This document shows positions 8,528 to 15,284 of a DNA stretch of 16,220 nucleotides, one piece after another. How positions within the stretch are numbered: position 1 is the first letter of the stretch; each line of letters opens with the position of its first letter. The stretch is taken from contig PAPL01000036.1 of NCBI GenBank assembly GCA_002708885.1, positions 37,966-54,185 on the forward strand, in the 5' to 3' direction. Position numbers and translations under genes: made by a program. Source of the DNA: Verrucomicrobiales bacterium (lineage in GTDB: Bacteria; Verrucomicrobiota; Verrucomicrobiia; Verrucomicrobiales; DEV007). Under the pieces are notes generated by a model. It had not been told where the DNA came from and searched no databases. It was given only the letters and a program-made list of their open reading frames with translations.

Positions 8528-9241
8528 TTAGGTTTCCTTTGAACTGAGCCATCGTGGAGGTTTTGCGCCGCTAATAATAATTACGATTTCGCCTTTCACG
8601 GGTTTTTGTGAAAATAATTTGGCAAGCTCTGGGGCGGTTCCTCGTTTAAATTCCTCAAATTTTTTAGTTAATTCCCGAGCCACAACAATGAGTCTCTCGG
8701 TGTCGAGGGTCGATAGGATATCAAGAGTTGACGCGATGCGATAAGGCGAATCAAAGAAAATGGATGTTTCTTTTCTTTGTAATGCTTCATGAAGCTCCTC
8801 CTTCCGTGCTTTTTTCTTTGTCGATAGGAACCCTCCAAAATAAAAACGATCAGCTGGAAATCCTGATCCGGAAAGAGCGGCTGTTACTGCTGAGGGGCCG
8901 GGCACCACTGCGACTTCGCAACCAGCTGTTGCGGCGAGATGAACGAGTCTGGATCCGGGATCGGATATTAGGGGCGTTCCAGCATCAGTTATGTAGGCCA
9001 CGTTATGGCCTTTGCTCATTTGATCGATGAGTTGGGCCGTTCGTGATGCCTCATTGTGTTTGTGCAGGCTGACTCTCCTTGTTTGTATTTCATATTTGTT
9101 TAGGAGCTTTGCACTGTGTCTGGTGTCCTCACAGGCAATGACGTTTACGGCATTTAAACATTCAAGAGCCCTCGGTGAAATGTCCAACAGATTTCCGATT
9201 GGTGTGGATACTATGAAGAGTGTTCCTAGTTGGCTTTCCAT
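8528..9241 (-). CDS. rsmI: 16S rRNA (cytidine1402-2'-O)-methyltransferase RsmI
   Basis: A 237-residue SAM-dependent tetrapyrrole-methylase-fold enzyme. Family signatures are TPIGNL (13-18), ACEDTRH (36-42), DAGTPLISDPG (86-96), VPGPSA (113-118) and FYFGGFL (133-139). In the family it 2'-O-methylates C1402 of 16S rRNA in the decoding centre. The C-terminal extension of longer homologues such as the E. coli enzyme is missing or reduced, and the protein ends shortly after the conserved strand GEIVIIISGA. It sits 15 bp after the lptE-like gene and 38 bp before the giant TPR gene, so it is probably co-transcribed with envelope genes. No SD is visible before the ATG. Confidence 0.95.
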   Translation of the reverse strand: MESQLGTLFIVSTPIGNLLDISPRALECLNAVNVIACEDTRHSAKLLNKYEIQTRRVSLHKHNEASRTAQLIDQMSKGHNVAYITDAGTPLISDPGSRLVHLAATAGCEVAVVPGPSAVTAALSGSGFPADRFYFGGFLSTKKKARKEELHEALQRKETSIFFDSPYRIASTLDILSTLDTERLIVVARELTKKFEEFKRGTAPELAKLFSQKPVKGEIVIIISGAKPPRWLSSKET

Positions 9242-9256
9242 TAACTTTAAAAGTAA

Positions 9257-9799
9257 TTAGAAGCCTTCGCTTATGCGAGCTGATATTTTTTTTGCCAAAT
9301 CGTCCGCGGCCCGCTGCACAGCTTGTCGTTTGGTGAGCTGAAAGTTTGAACCTAAATAGCTGGAGCTTTGCCCTTTGAGTGTTCCTTTGTCTAGCAGTTT
9401 ACCAGTGATGTTGTTCTCTAGAGTAAACGCGGCTTCTATGATGAATTCAATTTCTTTTGTCCTCAAGACATTCTCCCGAGTGGCTCTTAGTTGTCTGCGA
9501 GATATTGATTTTATAGTAGTGTGTAAAGTGGCATCTGCATCGTGAAGATTAGATGTTTGATAAGCGCCACTTTGCTGTAGTGCTTTTATTGTTGCATTTG
9601 TTGCAAGTGTTTGGATACGAGGTTCGAGAGTTTCATTTTTAAATAGAGCAACATAAACTGTGCTTACTTCACTTAAGTGAGCAGGCTTATTGATTCCAAG
9701 TTTATACCCGACACATGAGTTTGTCGCAGCGACAAGAATAACAGACAGTACAATCAAATGTATTCTGGGTGATTTATTAAATGTCAAAACTAAGATCAA
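9257..9799 (-). CDS. lptE: LptE-like LPS-assembly lipoprotein
   Basis: A 180-residue exported protein. The N-terminus has a basic stretch (KSPRIH), a hydrophobic core (LIVLSVILVAA) and a cysteine at C29 followed by VGYKLG, close to the C-GY-x-LG start of LptE-type lipoproteins. The body follows the family pattern: VYVALFKNETLEPRIQTL, a helix, then aDATLHTTIKSI, a Thr/Asn-rich strand and a basic C-terminal helix (RAADDLAKKI). LptE plugs the LptD beta-barrel and helps insert LPS at the outer membrane. The start is a TTG directly preceded by an in-frame TAA, with no in-frame ATG before the hydrophobic core and no SD. A TTG at 9787 is the alternative. The lipobox (TNSC) lacks the usual Leu at -3, so lipidation is likely but not certain. 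No lptD is in view. Confidence 0.78.
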   Translation of the reverse strand: MILVLTFNKSPRIHLIVLSVILVAATNSCVGYKLGINKPAHLSEVSTVYVALFKNETLEPRIQTLATNATIKALQQSGAYQTSNLHDADATLHTTIKSISRRQLRATRENVLRTKEIEFIIEAAFTLENNITGKLLDKGTLKGQSSSYLGSNFQLTKRQAVQRAADDLAKKISARISEGF

Positions 9800-9830
9800 T
9801 TAAGCGGTTATGATTGATTGAATCTGAAAT

Positions 9831-10973
9831 CTAATTTTCAGCTGGCGGTGGCGGAAGGATTACTGGTCCTTTCTTATCATTAGGAATGGTGACTTCTTCT
9901 TTTTCAGTGACTGAGGGGACTGAGGGCTGAGTCGCCTGTTCGGGGTTAAGTTGTCCTGGCTTATTTCCTGTGAGCTCATTTTTTTTAGGAGTTCCCCTTA
10001 CTGGTGCAGGTGCCTGGAAAGATGAGAGTTTTTTTAATGCATTCTTTCGAATTTCGGGATCTTTGGCCTTGGCTGCTTTTTCATAGTATATGACTGCACT
10101 TCTTAATTGGTTTTGCTTTTCATAGAACACTGCAGTTTCATAGAATTGCTTTGCTTCGATTGAGTCAAATCTTGCAAGAGCGATTTTCGCCTCTTTTGCT
10201 CTGGGGCTGTTTTCATATGCAACGATGACGTCCTCCATCGCATTCCTCGCTGAAACAATATTTGCGTGATCTCTGCTTCCCGCTTCAATTTTTTTACGAG
10301 CGATTTCCCCGATGCGGAATTGAGCTTCGGGCGATTTTGAATGGTTGGGATGTTTATCTACCATCGATTGATAAGCAGCGATGGCTTGTGAAGGCTTATC
10401 ATCATTTTCATAGAGTTCCGCTATTGCGAATTGAGCCAGTGGAGCCAGTGGCGAGAAAGGAGCATTGTCTATTATGGAAGTGAACCACTCTAGAAGAACT
10501 GACTGTTGGAATTTTTTTGGTAGAAAAAAGATTTTATGGTTGGTGTTACGCTCTTGTGCAGAGCGGGCAATTTTGTATTGGGCCTGAATCGCTTTTATGT
10601 AAAGGGAGCTGGATTTATATTTGTCTACAAAATCCTGAAAAGCTTCAAAAGATTTTTTCAGTTTTCCTTTTTTCATTAAATGTTCCGCCAGTTTGTATTG
10701 GCTTGTTGGCGCAGATGAGGTGAATGGATAATTTTTTATGATGTATTGGTATTGAGTAGCGGCCTTGGCATCCAATCCTTTTTTCTCATAGGTTAAGGCC
10801 TGGTCTAATTTTCTTTTAGCAAGCGGTTCTTGTGTCTTGAGTTTCTCTTTGGTAGGAACTTTTGAAAGATCCCTCTTGAAGTAGTCCAGAATTTTTGCAT
10901 CGGATTGAGTTGCGGAGAATGGGAAGAGAAATGAATAAACCAAAAAAAGAATTGGCAGATAACTTCTGGTCAT
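9831..10973 (-). CDS. BamD-like (YfiO-type) TPR outer-membrane assembly protein
   Basis: A 380-residue exported protein with a cleavable signal (LPILFLVYSFLF, cleavage near SDA-K). It carries tandem TPR-like repeats of the BamD/YfiO kind: YEKKGLDAKAATQYQYIIKNYP (split around 62-83), KLAEHLMKKGKLKKSFEAF (94-112), FAIAELYENDDKPSQAIAAY (182-201), FRIGEIA (219-225), and a final pair at 277-305. BamD couples to BamA in outer-membrane beta-barrel insertion. Two differences from classical BamD stand out. There is no cysteine at the signal cleavage site, so it is probably not a lipoprotein. The protein is also longer than E. coli BamD (about 245 residues), with a Pro-rich tail (about 320-380, ending LPPPPAEN). 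It heads the five-gene minus-strand block, 31 bp before lptE. CpoB/YbgF-like function is an alternative. Confidence 0.75.
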   Translation of the reverse strand: MTRSYLPILFLVYSFLFPFSATQSDAKILDYFKRDLSKVPTKEKLKTQEPLAKRKLDQALTYEKKGLDAKAATQYQYIIKNYPFTSSAPTSQYKLAEHLMKKGKLKKSFEAFQDFVDKYKSSSLYIKAIQAQYKIARSAQERNTNHKIFFLPKKFQQSVLLEWFTSIIDNAPFSPLAPLAQFAIAELYENDDKPSQAIAAYQSMVDKHPNHSKSPEAQFRIGEIARKKIEAGSRDHANIVSARNAMEDVIVAYENSPRAKEAKIALARFDSIEAKQFYETAVFYEKQNQLRSAVIYYEKAAKAKDPEIRKNALKKLSSFQAPAPVRGTPKKNELTGNKPGQLNPEQATQPSVPSVTEKEEVTIPNDKKGPVILPPPPAEN

Positions 10974-11193
10974 TCTTCATCGTATTTGAATCATTGAACA
11001 AAATCAAGGTAGAGAAGTGATCAGATTTTGCTCAAATATGAGTATTATGAGCGTTGATTTATGATCTGTTCATTACAAAATTTTTAATTAAGGCGTCAGC
11101 ATCAAGTGTTTTCGTTGTAATGGGTGAAGTCACAGCATTTGCGTTTTGACATAATTAAACTAAAGATCTTCTAGCTGAGAGTGGTTCATTGAT
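10974..11193. promoter_or_regulatory. Divergent intergenic region driving the envelope operon and obg
   Basis: This 220-bp gap must hold promoters for both directions. On the minus strand, TTGATT (11007-11002), 17 bp and TACGAT (10984-10979) form a fair sigma-70-like promoter. It ends only 5 nt before the BamD-like ATG, so the mRNA would be leaderless or nearly so. On the plus strand a perfect TTGACA lies at 11146-11151, but the best 17-bp partner is a poor TTCTAG (11169-11174). A purine-rich GAGAG about 10 nt before the obg GTG may serve as SD. No small ORF or RNA gene is recognisable here. Confidence 0.35.
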
Positions 11194-12237
11194 GTGAAAA
11201 AAAGACAATTTGTTGATCATATACGTATCTACGTAAGGGCAGGTGACGGGGGTAATGGTATAGTTCATTTCCGGAGGGAGAAGTATGTACCAAAGGGTGG
11301 TCCTGATGGTGGAGATGGAGGTGATGGTGGAGACGTTGTTCTGAAAGTTGCTTCAGATACAGACAATCTGACTCATTTGTTTTTTAAATCACGGTTAATA
11401 GCAAAGTCAGGTGATCATGGCCAGGGAAGAGAAAAGCACGGCAAGTCAGGGAAGGAGCTTGTTGTTAGAGTGCCTCCAGGAACGCTAGTTTATGAGTCCA
11501 TGGAAGCAGGAGTTTCGATAGAGGAATTAAAGGCTCAGAGTGAACCCATTGCAGATCTGACAATGGATGGTGATAGATTTGTTATAGCCAAAGGGGGAAA
11601 AGGAGGGAAGGGGAATGTGCATTTTAAATCCTCAACCAATCAAACCCCTCAGGAGCATACTCTTGGTGAAAGGGGCGGAGAAGGTTTCTATTATTTGGAA
11701 TTGCGGCAGATCGCTGATGGAGGGTTTGTTGGTTTTCCGAACGCGGGTAAATCTAGCCTGCTAAGTGTTTTATCAGCAGCAAAGCCCAAAGTTGCTAACT
11801 ACCCATTCACGACGCTTCAGCCGTCAGTGGGTGTAGTTCAATTTAATAGCATGATGCGTGCTACTTTGGCAGATATTCCAGGGATCATTGAGGGCGCTCA
11901 TGAAAATGTAGGCCTTGGCCATGATTTTTTGCGTCATATTATGCGATGTAAGTTACTGATTTTTGTTGTCGATATTGCGGGAGTTGATATGAGGGACCCG
12001 ATCGAAGATGTTCAAACTTTAAGGAAAGAGATTAAGCTTTATAGCGATGAGCTTGCTTCGAGGGACTGGATGATTATAGCGAATAAAATGGACATAGATG
12101 GGGCCTCGGTGAATTTTGAATTTTTAAGATCTAGGTTTCCGAAAATAGAAACTATAGGTTTGTCGGCACTTACCGGTGAAGGAGTTGAAGTTCTCAAAAA
12201 GAGATTAGAAAAATTGATAGGAAAAGAGGTCAGCTAG
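11194..12237 (+). CDS. obg: GTPase Obg/CgtA
   Basis: A 347-residue Obg GTPase. The glycine-rich Obg fold occupies residues 1-170, with GGPDGGDGGDGG at 35-46 and a second Gly-rich loop at 133-140. The G domain carries GFPNAGKS (G1, 180-187), PFTT (G2, 204-207), DIPG (G3, 227-230), NKMD (G4, 297-300) and SAL (G5, 324-326). Obg proteins associate with the 50S subunit and act in ribosome assembly and growth control. The C-terminal OCT domain is absent, as in many phyla. The start is GTG at 11194; the ATG two bases earlier is followed at once by TGA in another frame. The usual neighbours rplU and rpmA are not upstream here. The motif before G1 reads IADGGFVGF, where most homologues have a hydrophobic residue in place of the second Gly of DGG. 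Its stop overlaps the convergent transporter gene by 8 bp. Confidence 0.96.
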   Translation: MKKRQFVDHIRIYVRAGDGGNGIVHFRREKYVPKGGPDGGDGGDGGDVVLKVASDTDNLTHLFFKSRLIAKSGDHGQGREKHGKSGKELVVRVPPGTLVYESMEAGVSIEELKAQSEPIADLTMDGDRFVIAKGGKGGKGNVHFKSSTNQTPQEHTLGERGGEGFYYLELRQIADGGFVGFPNAGKSSLLSVLSAAKPKVANYPFTTLQPSVGVVQFNSMMRATLADIPGIIEGAHENVGLGHDFLRHIMRCKLLIFVVDIAGVDMRDPIEDVQTLRKEIKLYSDELASRDWMIIANKMDIDGASVNFEFLRSRFPKIETIGLSALTGEGVEVLKKRLEKLIGKEVS

Positions 12238-13120
12238 AAAGAGCCATTCCTATTACACCGGCAACGGCGAAGGTTCCTCCGATAACTGAAAGAAAAGTTG
12301 GCCTGTCTTTTTCAAATGCGAAAGCCAAAGGGATTAACAGTATTGGGCTAGTAGCAACAATTGCCATGGATTCACCGCTAGTCATTGTCATTAGGGAGGC
12401 TTGAAAGTAACTGACTCCGATCACTGGGCCGAATAATGACGCAAGGATTAACCAATGAAAGGGCTTCTTTTTGATGGGGGAGCGAGTTTCATGACGGCCT
12501 CTAAGTCTTCTGTAAACAAATATGATTAAAAGTAACACAAAGCCTGCAAAGACTCTCTGGAAGGCTTGGCTCGTGCCTCCAATGTTAAGATTACTGTAAT
12601 CTGCAATGGTATTTGCGTGACGACTGATAGATGCTCCCATTCCTTGGCCCAGTCCCGCAATTACGGCCGCGAGGATTCCTATTTTATATGAATTGGCACT
12701 GATCGATCTGAGATTTTTTGGATAGAGGGCTATGAAAAGGCCAGCAAATATAAAACAAATATAGATAATATTTTCTTTCTTGATCGAATCACCTAGCCAT
12801 ATCGAGTCTGATAAAGCTCCTACTAAGGTTGCGGTGCAAAAATTAATTAAAATTGTCAATCTTGAGCCGATCTTCGAGAGGGCCAAGAAAAGAGCAATAT
12901 CGCCGATGCCAAATCCGACTATGCCGCTGAAAATTAACCACATAGACGCTTCAGGATGGAAGCTACGAGGCTCAATGATAAGTGTGGCAATCCCTAATAG
13001 TAATGTAGCAATTAGAAGCCTGATCAGATTCGCGGTGATTTGATCCATTAGTCGCGAGACTTTTGTGTTACAAATAGCTGAAAAGGCAAATAAGAAAGCA
13101 GTTATAATGGCAAAACTCAT
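12230..13120 (-). CDS. EamA-family (DMT superfamily) transporter
   Basis: A 296-residue membrane protein with about ten hydrophobic helices in two EamA halves (roughly 2-133 and 145-295). They are joined by a basic cytoplasmic loop (203-219, YRRLRGRHETRSPIKKK). The first helix pair with FAFSAICNTK, the GIGDIALFLALSKIGSR segment, and the second-half FGPVIGVSYFQASL and SGESMAIVATSPILLIPLA stretches are typical of the family. These proteins carry small metabolites, often amino acids or related solutes, and frequently act as exporters. The substrate cannot be read here. The gene overlaps the obg 3' end by 8 bp tail to tail and is divergent from the aminotransferase gene across 104 bp. No SD precedes the ATG. 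Confidence 0.88.
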   Translation of the reverse strand: MSFAIITAFLFAFSAICNTKVSRLMDQITANLIRLLIATLLLGIATLIIEPRSFHPEASMWLIFSGIVGFGIGDIALFLALSKIGSRLTILINFCTATLVGALSDSIWLGDSIKKENIIYICFIFAGLFIALYPKNLRSISANSYKIGILAAVIAGLGQGMGASISRHANTIADYSNLNIGGTSQAFQRVFAGFVLLLIIFVYRRLRGRHETRSPIKKKPFHWLILASLFGPVIGVSYFQASLMTMTSGESMAIVATSPILLIPLAFAFEKDRPTFLSVIGGTFAVAGVIGMALSS

Positions 13121-13224
13121 CAGTTATACATCATTGTAATTAAGGATTAGCGGAAATGAACTCTTTATGATAGGGAAGTTTAGTTTTAGACGTATAGAGT
13201 AAGGAGATATACAAATATTAAAAT
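13121..13224. promoter_or_regulatory. Divergent transporter/aminotransferase intergenic region
   Basis: This 104-bp gap separates two divergent starts. On the plus strand, TATGAT at 13166-13171 is a good -10-like box without a convincing -35 partner. A strong SD-like AAGGAG lies at 13201-13206, but its last base is 18 nt before the ATG at 13225. On the minus strand a TATAAC box lies 2 nt before the transporter ATG, which may be chance. Confidence 0.3.
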
Positions 13225-14091
13225 ATGAATGTTGGTGATCAAAGCTCACAGAATAAGGTGTGGTTTAATGGGAGCATAGTGGCGGAGGAGGATGCTGGAG
13301 TTTCTCCCTTTGATCATGGTCTTTTGACCGGAGATGGTGTTTTTGAAACTTTAATTTCTTATGATGGCAATAGACCTTTCGCTTTTACTCGGCACTACGA
13401 GCGTTTAAAGGGTTCTGCTCGCCCATTTGGCTTAAATGTACCTGACGCTGATCTTTTAAATGCTGCATGCGGGGAGGTTCTGGCGTTAAATGGCTCTGGT
13501 CCAGCTCGAATTAGAATCACTATTACTGCGGGAAGGGCTCCGTTAGGTTCAGAGAAGGGAGATTCTTCCGAAAATGTTATTGTGGCATCTTCAGAAGCGC
13601 CTGAACAACCGCGACATAGTAAAGTTATTACTGTTCCTTTCGCTAGAAATGAGCGAGGTGCTTTAGTAGGTCTTAAGACAACTTCCTATGGTGAAAATGT
13701 TGTGGCGTTGGCGCTTGCTCATTCTGAGGGCGCTAGGGAGGCTGTTTTCGGTAATGTTGCAGGTAATTTATGCGAAGGGTCAGGTAGTAACATTTTTGTT
13801 CTCTGTGACGGAAAGCTGATAACGCCACCACTTTCTTCGGGATGTTTAGCTGGAGTCACACGAGCGCTTACTCTTGAAATTTGTAATAGGATTGGAATTA
13901 CTGTTAATCAGATTGATTTTTCTGTGAGTGATCTGGAAAATGTTGATTCTGCCTTTTTGACTTCGACATTGAGGCAAATTCAGCCAATTTCGGCAGTTAA
14001 TGGGATGTTGTTGGGTGAGGTGGAGAGTGAAGTCTACTTAAAGATAAAAAGAGAGTTTGATCAGTTAATAGAAAATGAGATTGACCCTTAG
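13225..14091 (+). CDS. Class IV PLP-dependent aminotransferase (branched-chain aminotransferase / aminodeoxychorismate lyase-like)
   Basis: A 288-residue fold-type IV PLP enzyme. Family landmarks are SPFDHGLLTGDGVFETL (27-43), the presumed Schiff-base lysine K151 in LKTTSY, E184 in NLCEGSGSNIFV (pyridine-nitrogen contact), and PPLSSGCLAGVTR (201-213). The family includes branched-chain aminotransferase (IlvE), D-amino-acid aminotransferase and 4-amino-4-deoxychorismate lyase (PabC). The GDGVFETL motif and length fit the broad IlvE/PabC-like group, and the sequence does not settle the substrate. The start is fixed by an in-frame TAA at 13219-13221 just upstream. Its stop overlaps the convergent MFS gene by 4 bp. 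No folate or branched-chain operon partner is adjacent, so context does not help. Confidence 0.9.
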   Translation: MNVGDQSSQNKVWFNGSIVAEEDAGVSPFDHGLLTGDGVFETLISYDGNRPFAFTRHYERLKGSARPFGLNVPDADLLNAACGEVLALNGSGPARIRITITAGRAPLGSEKGDSSENVIVASSEAPEQPRHSKVITVPFARNERGALVGLKTTSYGENVVALALAHSEGAREAVFGNVAGNLCEGSGSNIFVLCDGKLITPPLSSGCLAGVTRALTLEICNRIGITVNQIDFSVSDLENVDSAFLTSTLRQIQPISAVNGMLLGEVESEVYLKIKREFDQLIENEIDP

Positions 14092-15272
14092 TCTAGGTTT
14101 TCAGTTTTAGTGTTTGTCTTAAAGAACATGAAGATTATTAGCATTCCTATAGAGGAAAGAATTGAGCCTGCATAAATGACTTCTTTTGGGCTGTAAGCTC
14201 GAGCTATCTCACCTGCAATTATAAATCCAAGGAGACGGGACGGGACAGTTATAAGAATTGTGAATGCGCCCTGAATTGAATTTCGAAATCCTGTACCTGA
14301 AACTTGGTCGAGATACATTATTGGAAGAACAAACATTGAAAGGATTTCTAATCCATGGAAGAGCTGGATTATTAAGGCGGTTTTTAACGTAGGGAACGTT
14401 GCGAGAATTGCCAGCCTGATAGCCATTGAGGCTAGTCCGATAGCCATGACGCCACGGAATCCTAGCCATCTTCTTAGTGTTTTAACGTTTAGAATATAAA
14501 TGATTTCAATAGCAACACCTATTGAGGTGATTGCCGTGATGTAATTGTTCTGGATTCCTATTGATTCCTTAAAGAAAACAGAGAGGTATGGGTAGTAGCA
14601 ATTTGCGGCGGTGTAGGAAAAGAAGATGCCTATGCAGAAAGGTATTAGTTTTGGCGATAAAAGGACACGAAAAGCCTCGGTAGTTGGTTTTTTTACCCCG
14701 GTCTTTTCGGAAGAGGCGGGAGCTTGCATCAAGTAAGTGGCAAGGAAGGACAGGAAGCAGAATGTGACTGCGCACCAAAGCGAATTGGTTATATTTTTTT
14801 CACCGCTCAGAGTGAAAAATAAAATTCCACTAGGAGCGATGAATCCTATGGACCCCCAAGTTCTAATTTTCTGATACTCCAGCCCTTTATCTCCGAGCTT
14901 TTGTAATTGTTCGCTGTGGTTGAAAAAGTATCCATCGAGAAGCGGCAAAGTTGGTATGAACGCTATGCTGTAAATGGTCCAGCTGATTGTCACATGCAAC
15001 GGATCATTTAAATAGTAAACGGCAATGAGTGAGCCCGCAGTAATAGAGAAGATAAATCTAAGGATTTTCCGTGAATCAATTGACTTGTCTGCCAGATAAG
15101 TCATCAGGGCAGGAGTGAAAAGCATTCCTATACTCGATATACTAAGAGTGAGAGCGATTTGTCTTGGACTGAAATTTTTTGCCTCCTTTAGCAGGAGAGC
15201 CATCAAGGGTGCTATACTGCCGAGGGCAGCGTAACTCAAAAAGAATTGGATTTTGAGTGGGTAAAGATTCAT
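14088..15272 (-). CDS. MFS transporter, MFS_1-like / HcaT-type
   Basis: A 394-residue protein with about twelve hydrophobic helices. The N-terminal half shows FFLSYAALGSIAPLMALLL, the TYLADKSIDSRK loop after helix 2, PLLDGYFFN (110-118) and YQKIRTWGSIGF (133-144). The last resembles the YGR-LR-WGSIGF signature of the HcaT/LacY-like MFS_1-like group. A charged central loop (about 190-205) divides the halves. Members are proton-coupled importers of aromatic acids, nucleosides or sugars, and this substrate is unknown. It starts 9 bp after the 2-hydroxyacid dehydrogenase stop, so the two are probably one operon, and the substrate may be an organic acid (inference). The SD AGGA lies about 8 nt upstream of the ATG inside a small hairpin. 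Confidence 0.88.
   Translation of the reverse strand: MNLYPLKIQFFLSYAALGSIAPLMALLLKEAKNFSPRQIALTLSISSIGMLFTPALMTYLADKSIDSRKILRFIFSITAGSLIAVYYLNDPLHVTISWTIYSIAFIPTLPLLDGYFFNHSEQLQKLGDKGLEYQKIRTWGSIGFIAPSGILFFTLSGEKNITNSLWCAVTFCFLSFLATYLMQAPASSEKTGVKKPTTEAFRVLLSPKLIPFCIGIFFSYTAANCYYPYLSVFFKESIGIQNNYITAITSIGVAIEIIYILNVKTLRRWLGFRGVMAIGLASMAIRLAILATFPTLKTALIIQLFHGLEILSMFVLPIMYLDQVSGTGFRNSIQGAFTILITVPSRLLGFIIAGEIARAYSPKEVIYAGSILSSIGMLIIFMFFKTNTKTENLD
15234..15258 (-). repeat. 8-bp inverted repeat in the 5' coding end of the MFS gene
   Basis: ACTCAAAA (15234-15241) and TTTTGAGT (15251-15258) form a perfect 8-bp stem with a 9-nt loop, starting 14 nt after the A of the transporter ATG on the mRNA. 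It is AT-rich and may be chance, but a second small hairpin sits directly upstream over the ribosome binding site. Confidence 0.3.
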
Positions 15273-15284
15273 AGGAGAATCCTA
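15272..15284 (-). promoter_or_regulatory. Mini-hairpin over the dehydrogenase stop and MFS ribosome-binding site
   Basis: TAGGA (15272-15276) and TCCTA (15280-15284) form a perfect 5-bp stem with a 3-nt loop. On the mRNA the 5' arm holds both the dehydrogenase UAG stop and the AGGA SD, while the 3' arm reaches the A of the transporter AUG. Ribosomes terminating upstream would melt it, consistent with translational coupling. The stem is short, so stability is doubtful. Confidence 0.35.

Noticed and set aside
8728..9260. Plus-strand open frames opposite rsmI
   Set aside because: They are antisense shadows with Arg/Leu/Cys-rich translations and no family features. rsmI is unambiguous on the other strand.
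10262..10723. Plus-strand open frames opposite the BamD-like gene
   Set aside because: They are antisense to a supported gene, rich in Cys/Trp and without a start context.
12250..12275. Possible CCG-GCAA-CGG hairpin as a terminator for obg
   Set aside because: It has only a 3-bp stem and no T-run, and lies within the convergent transporter coding sequence.
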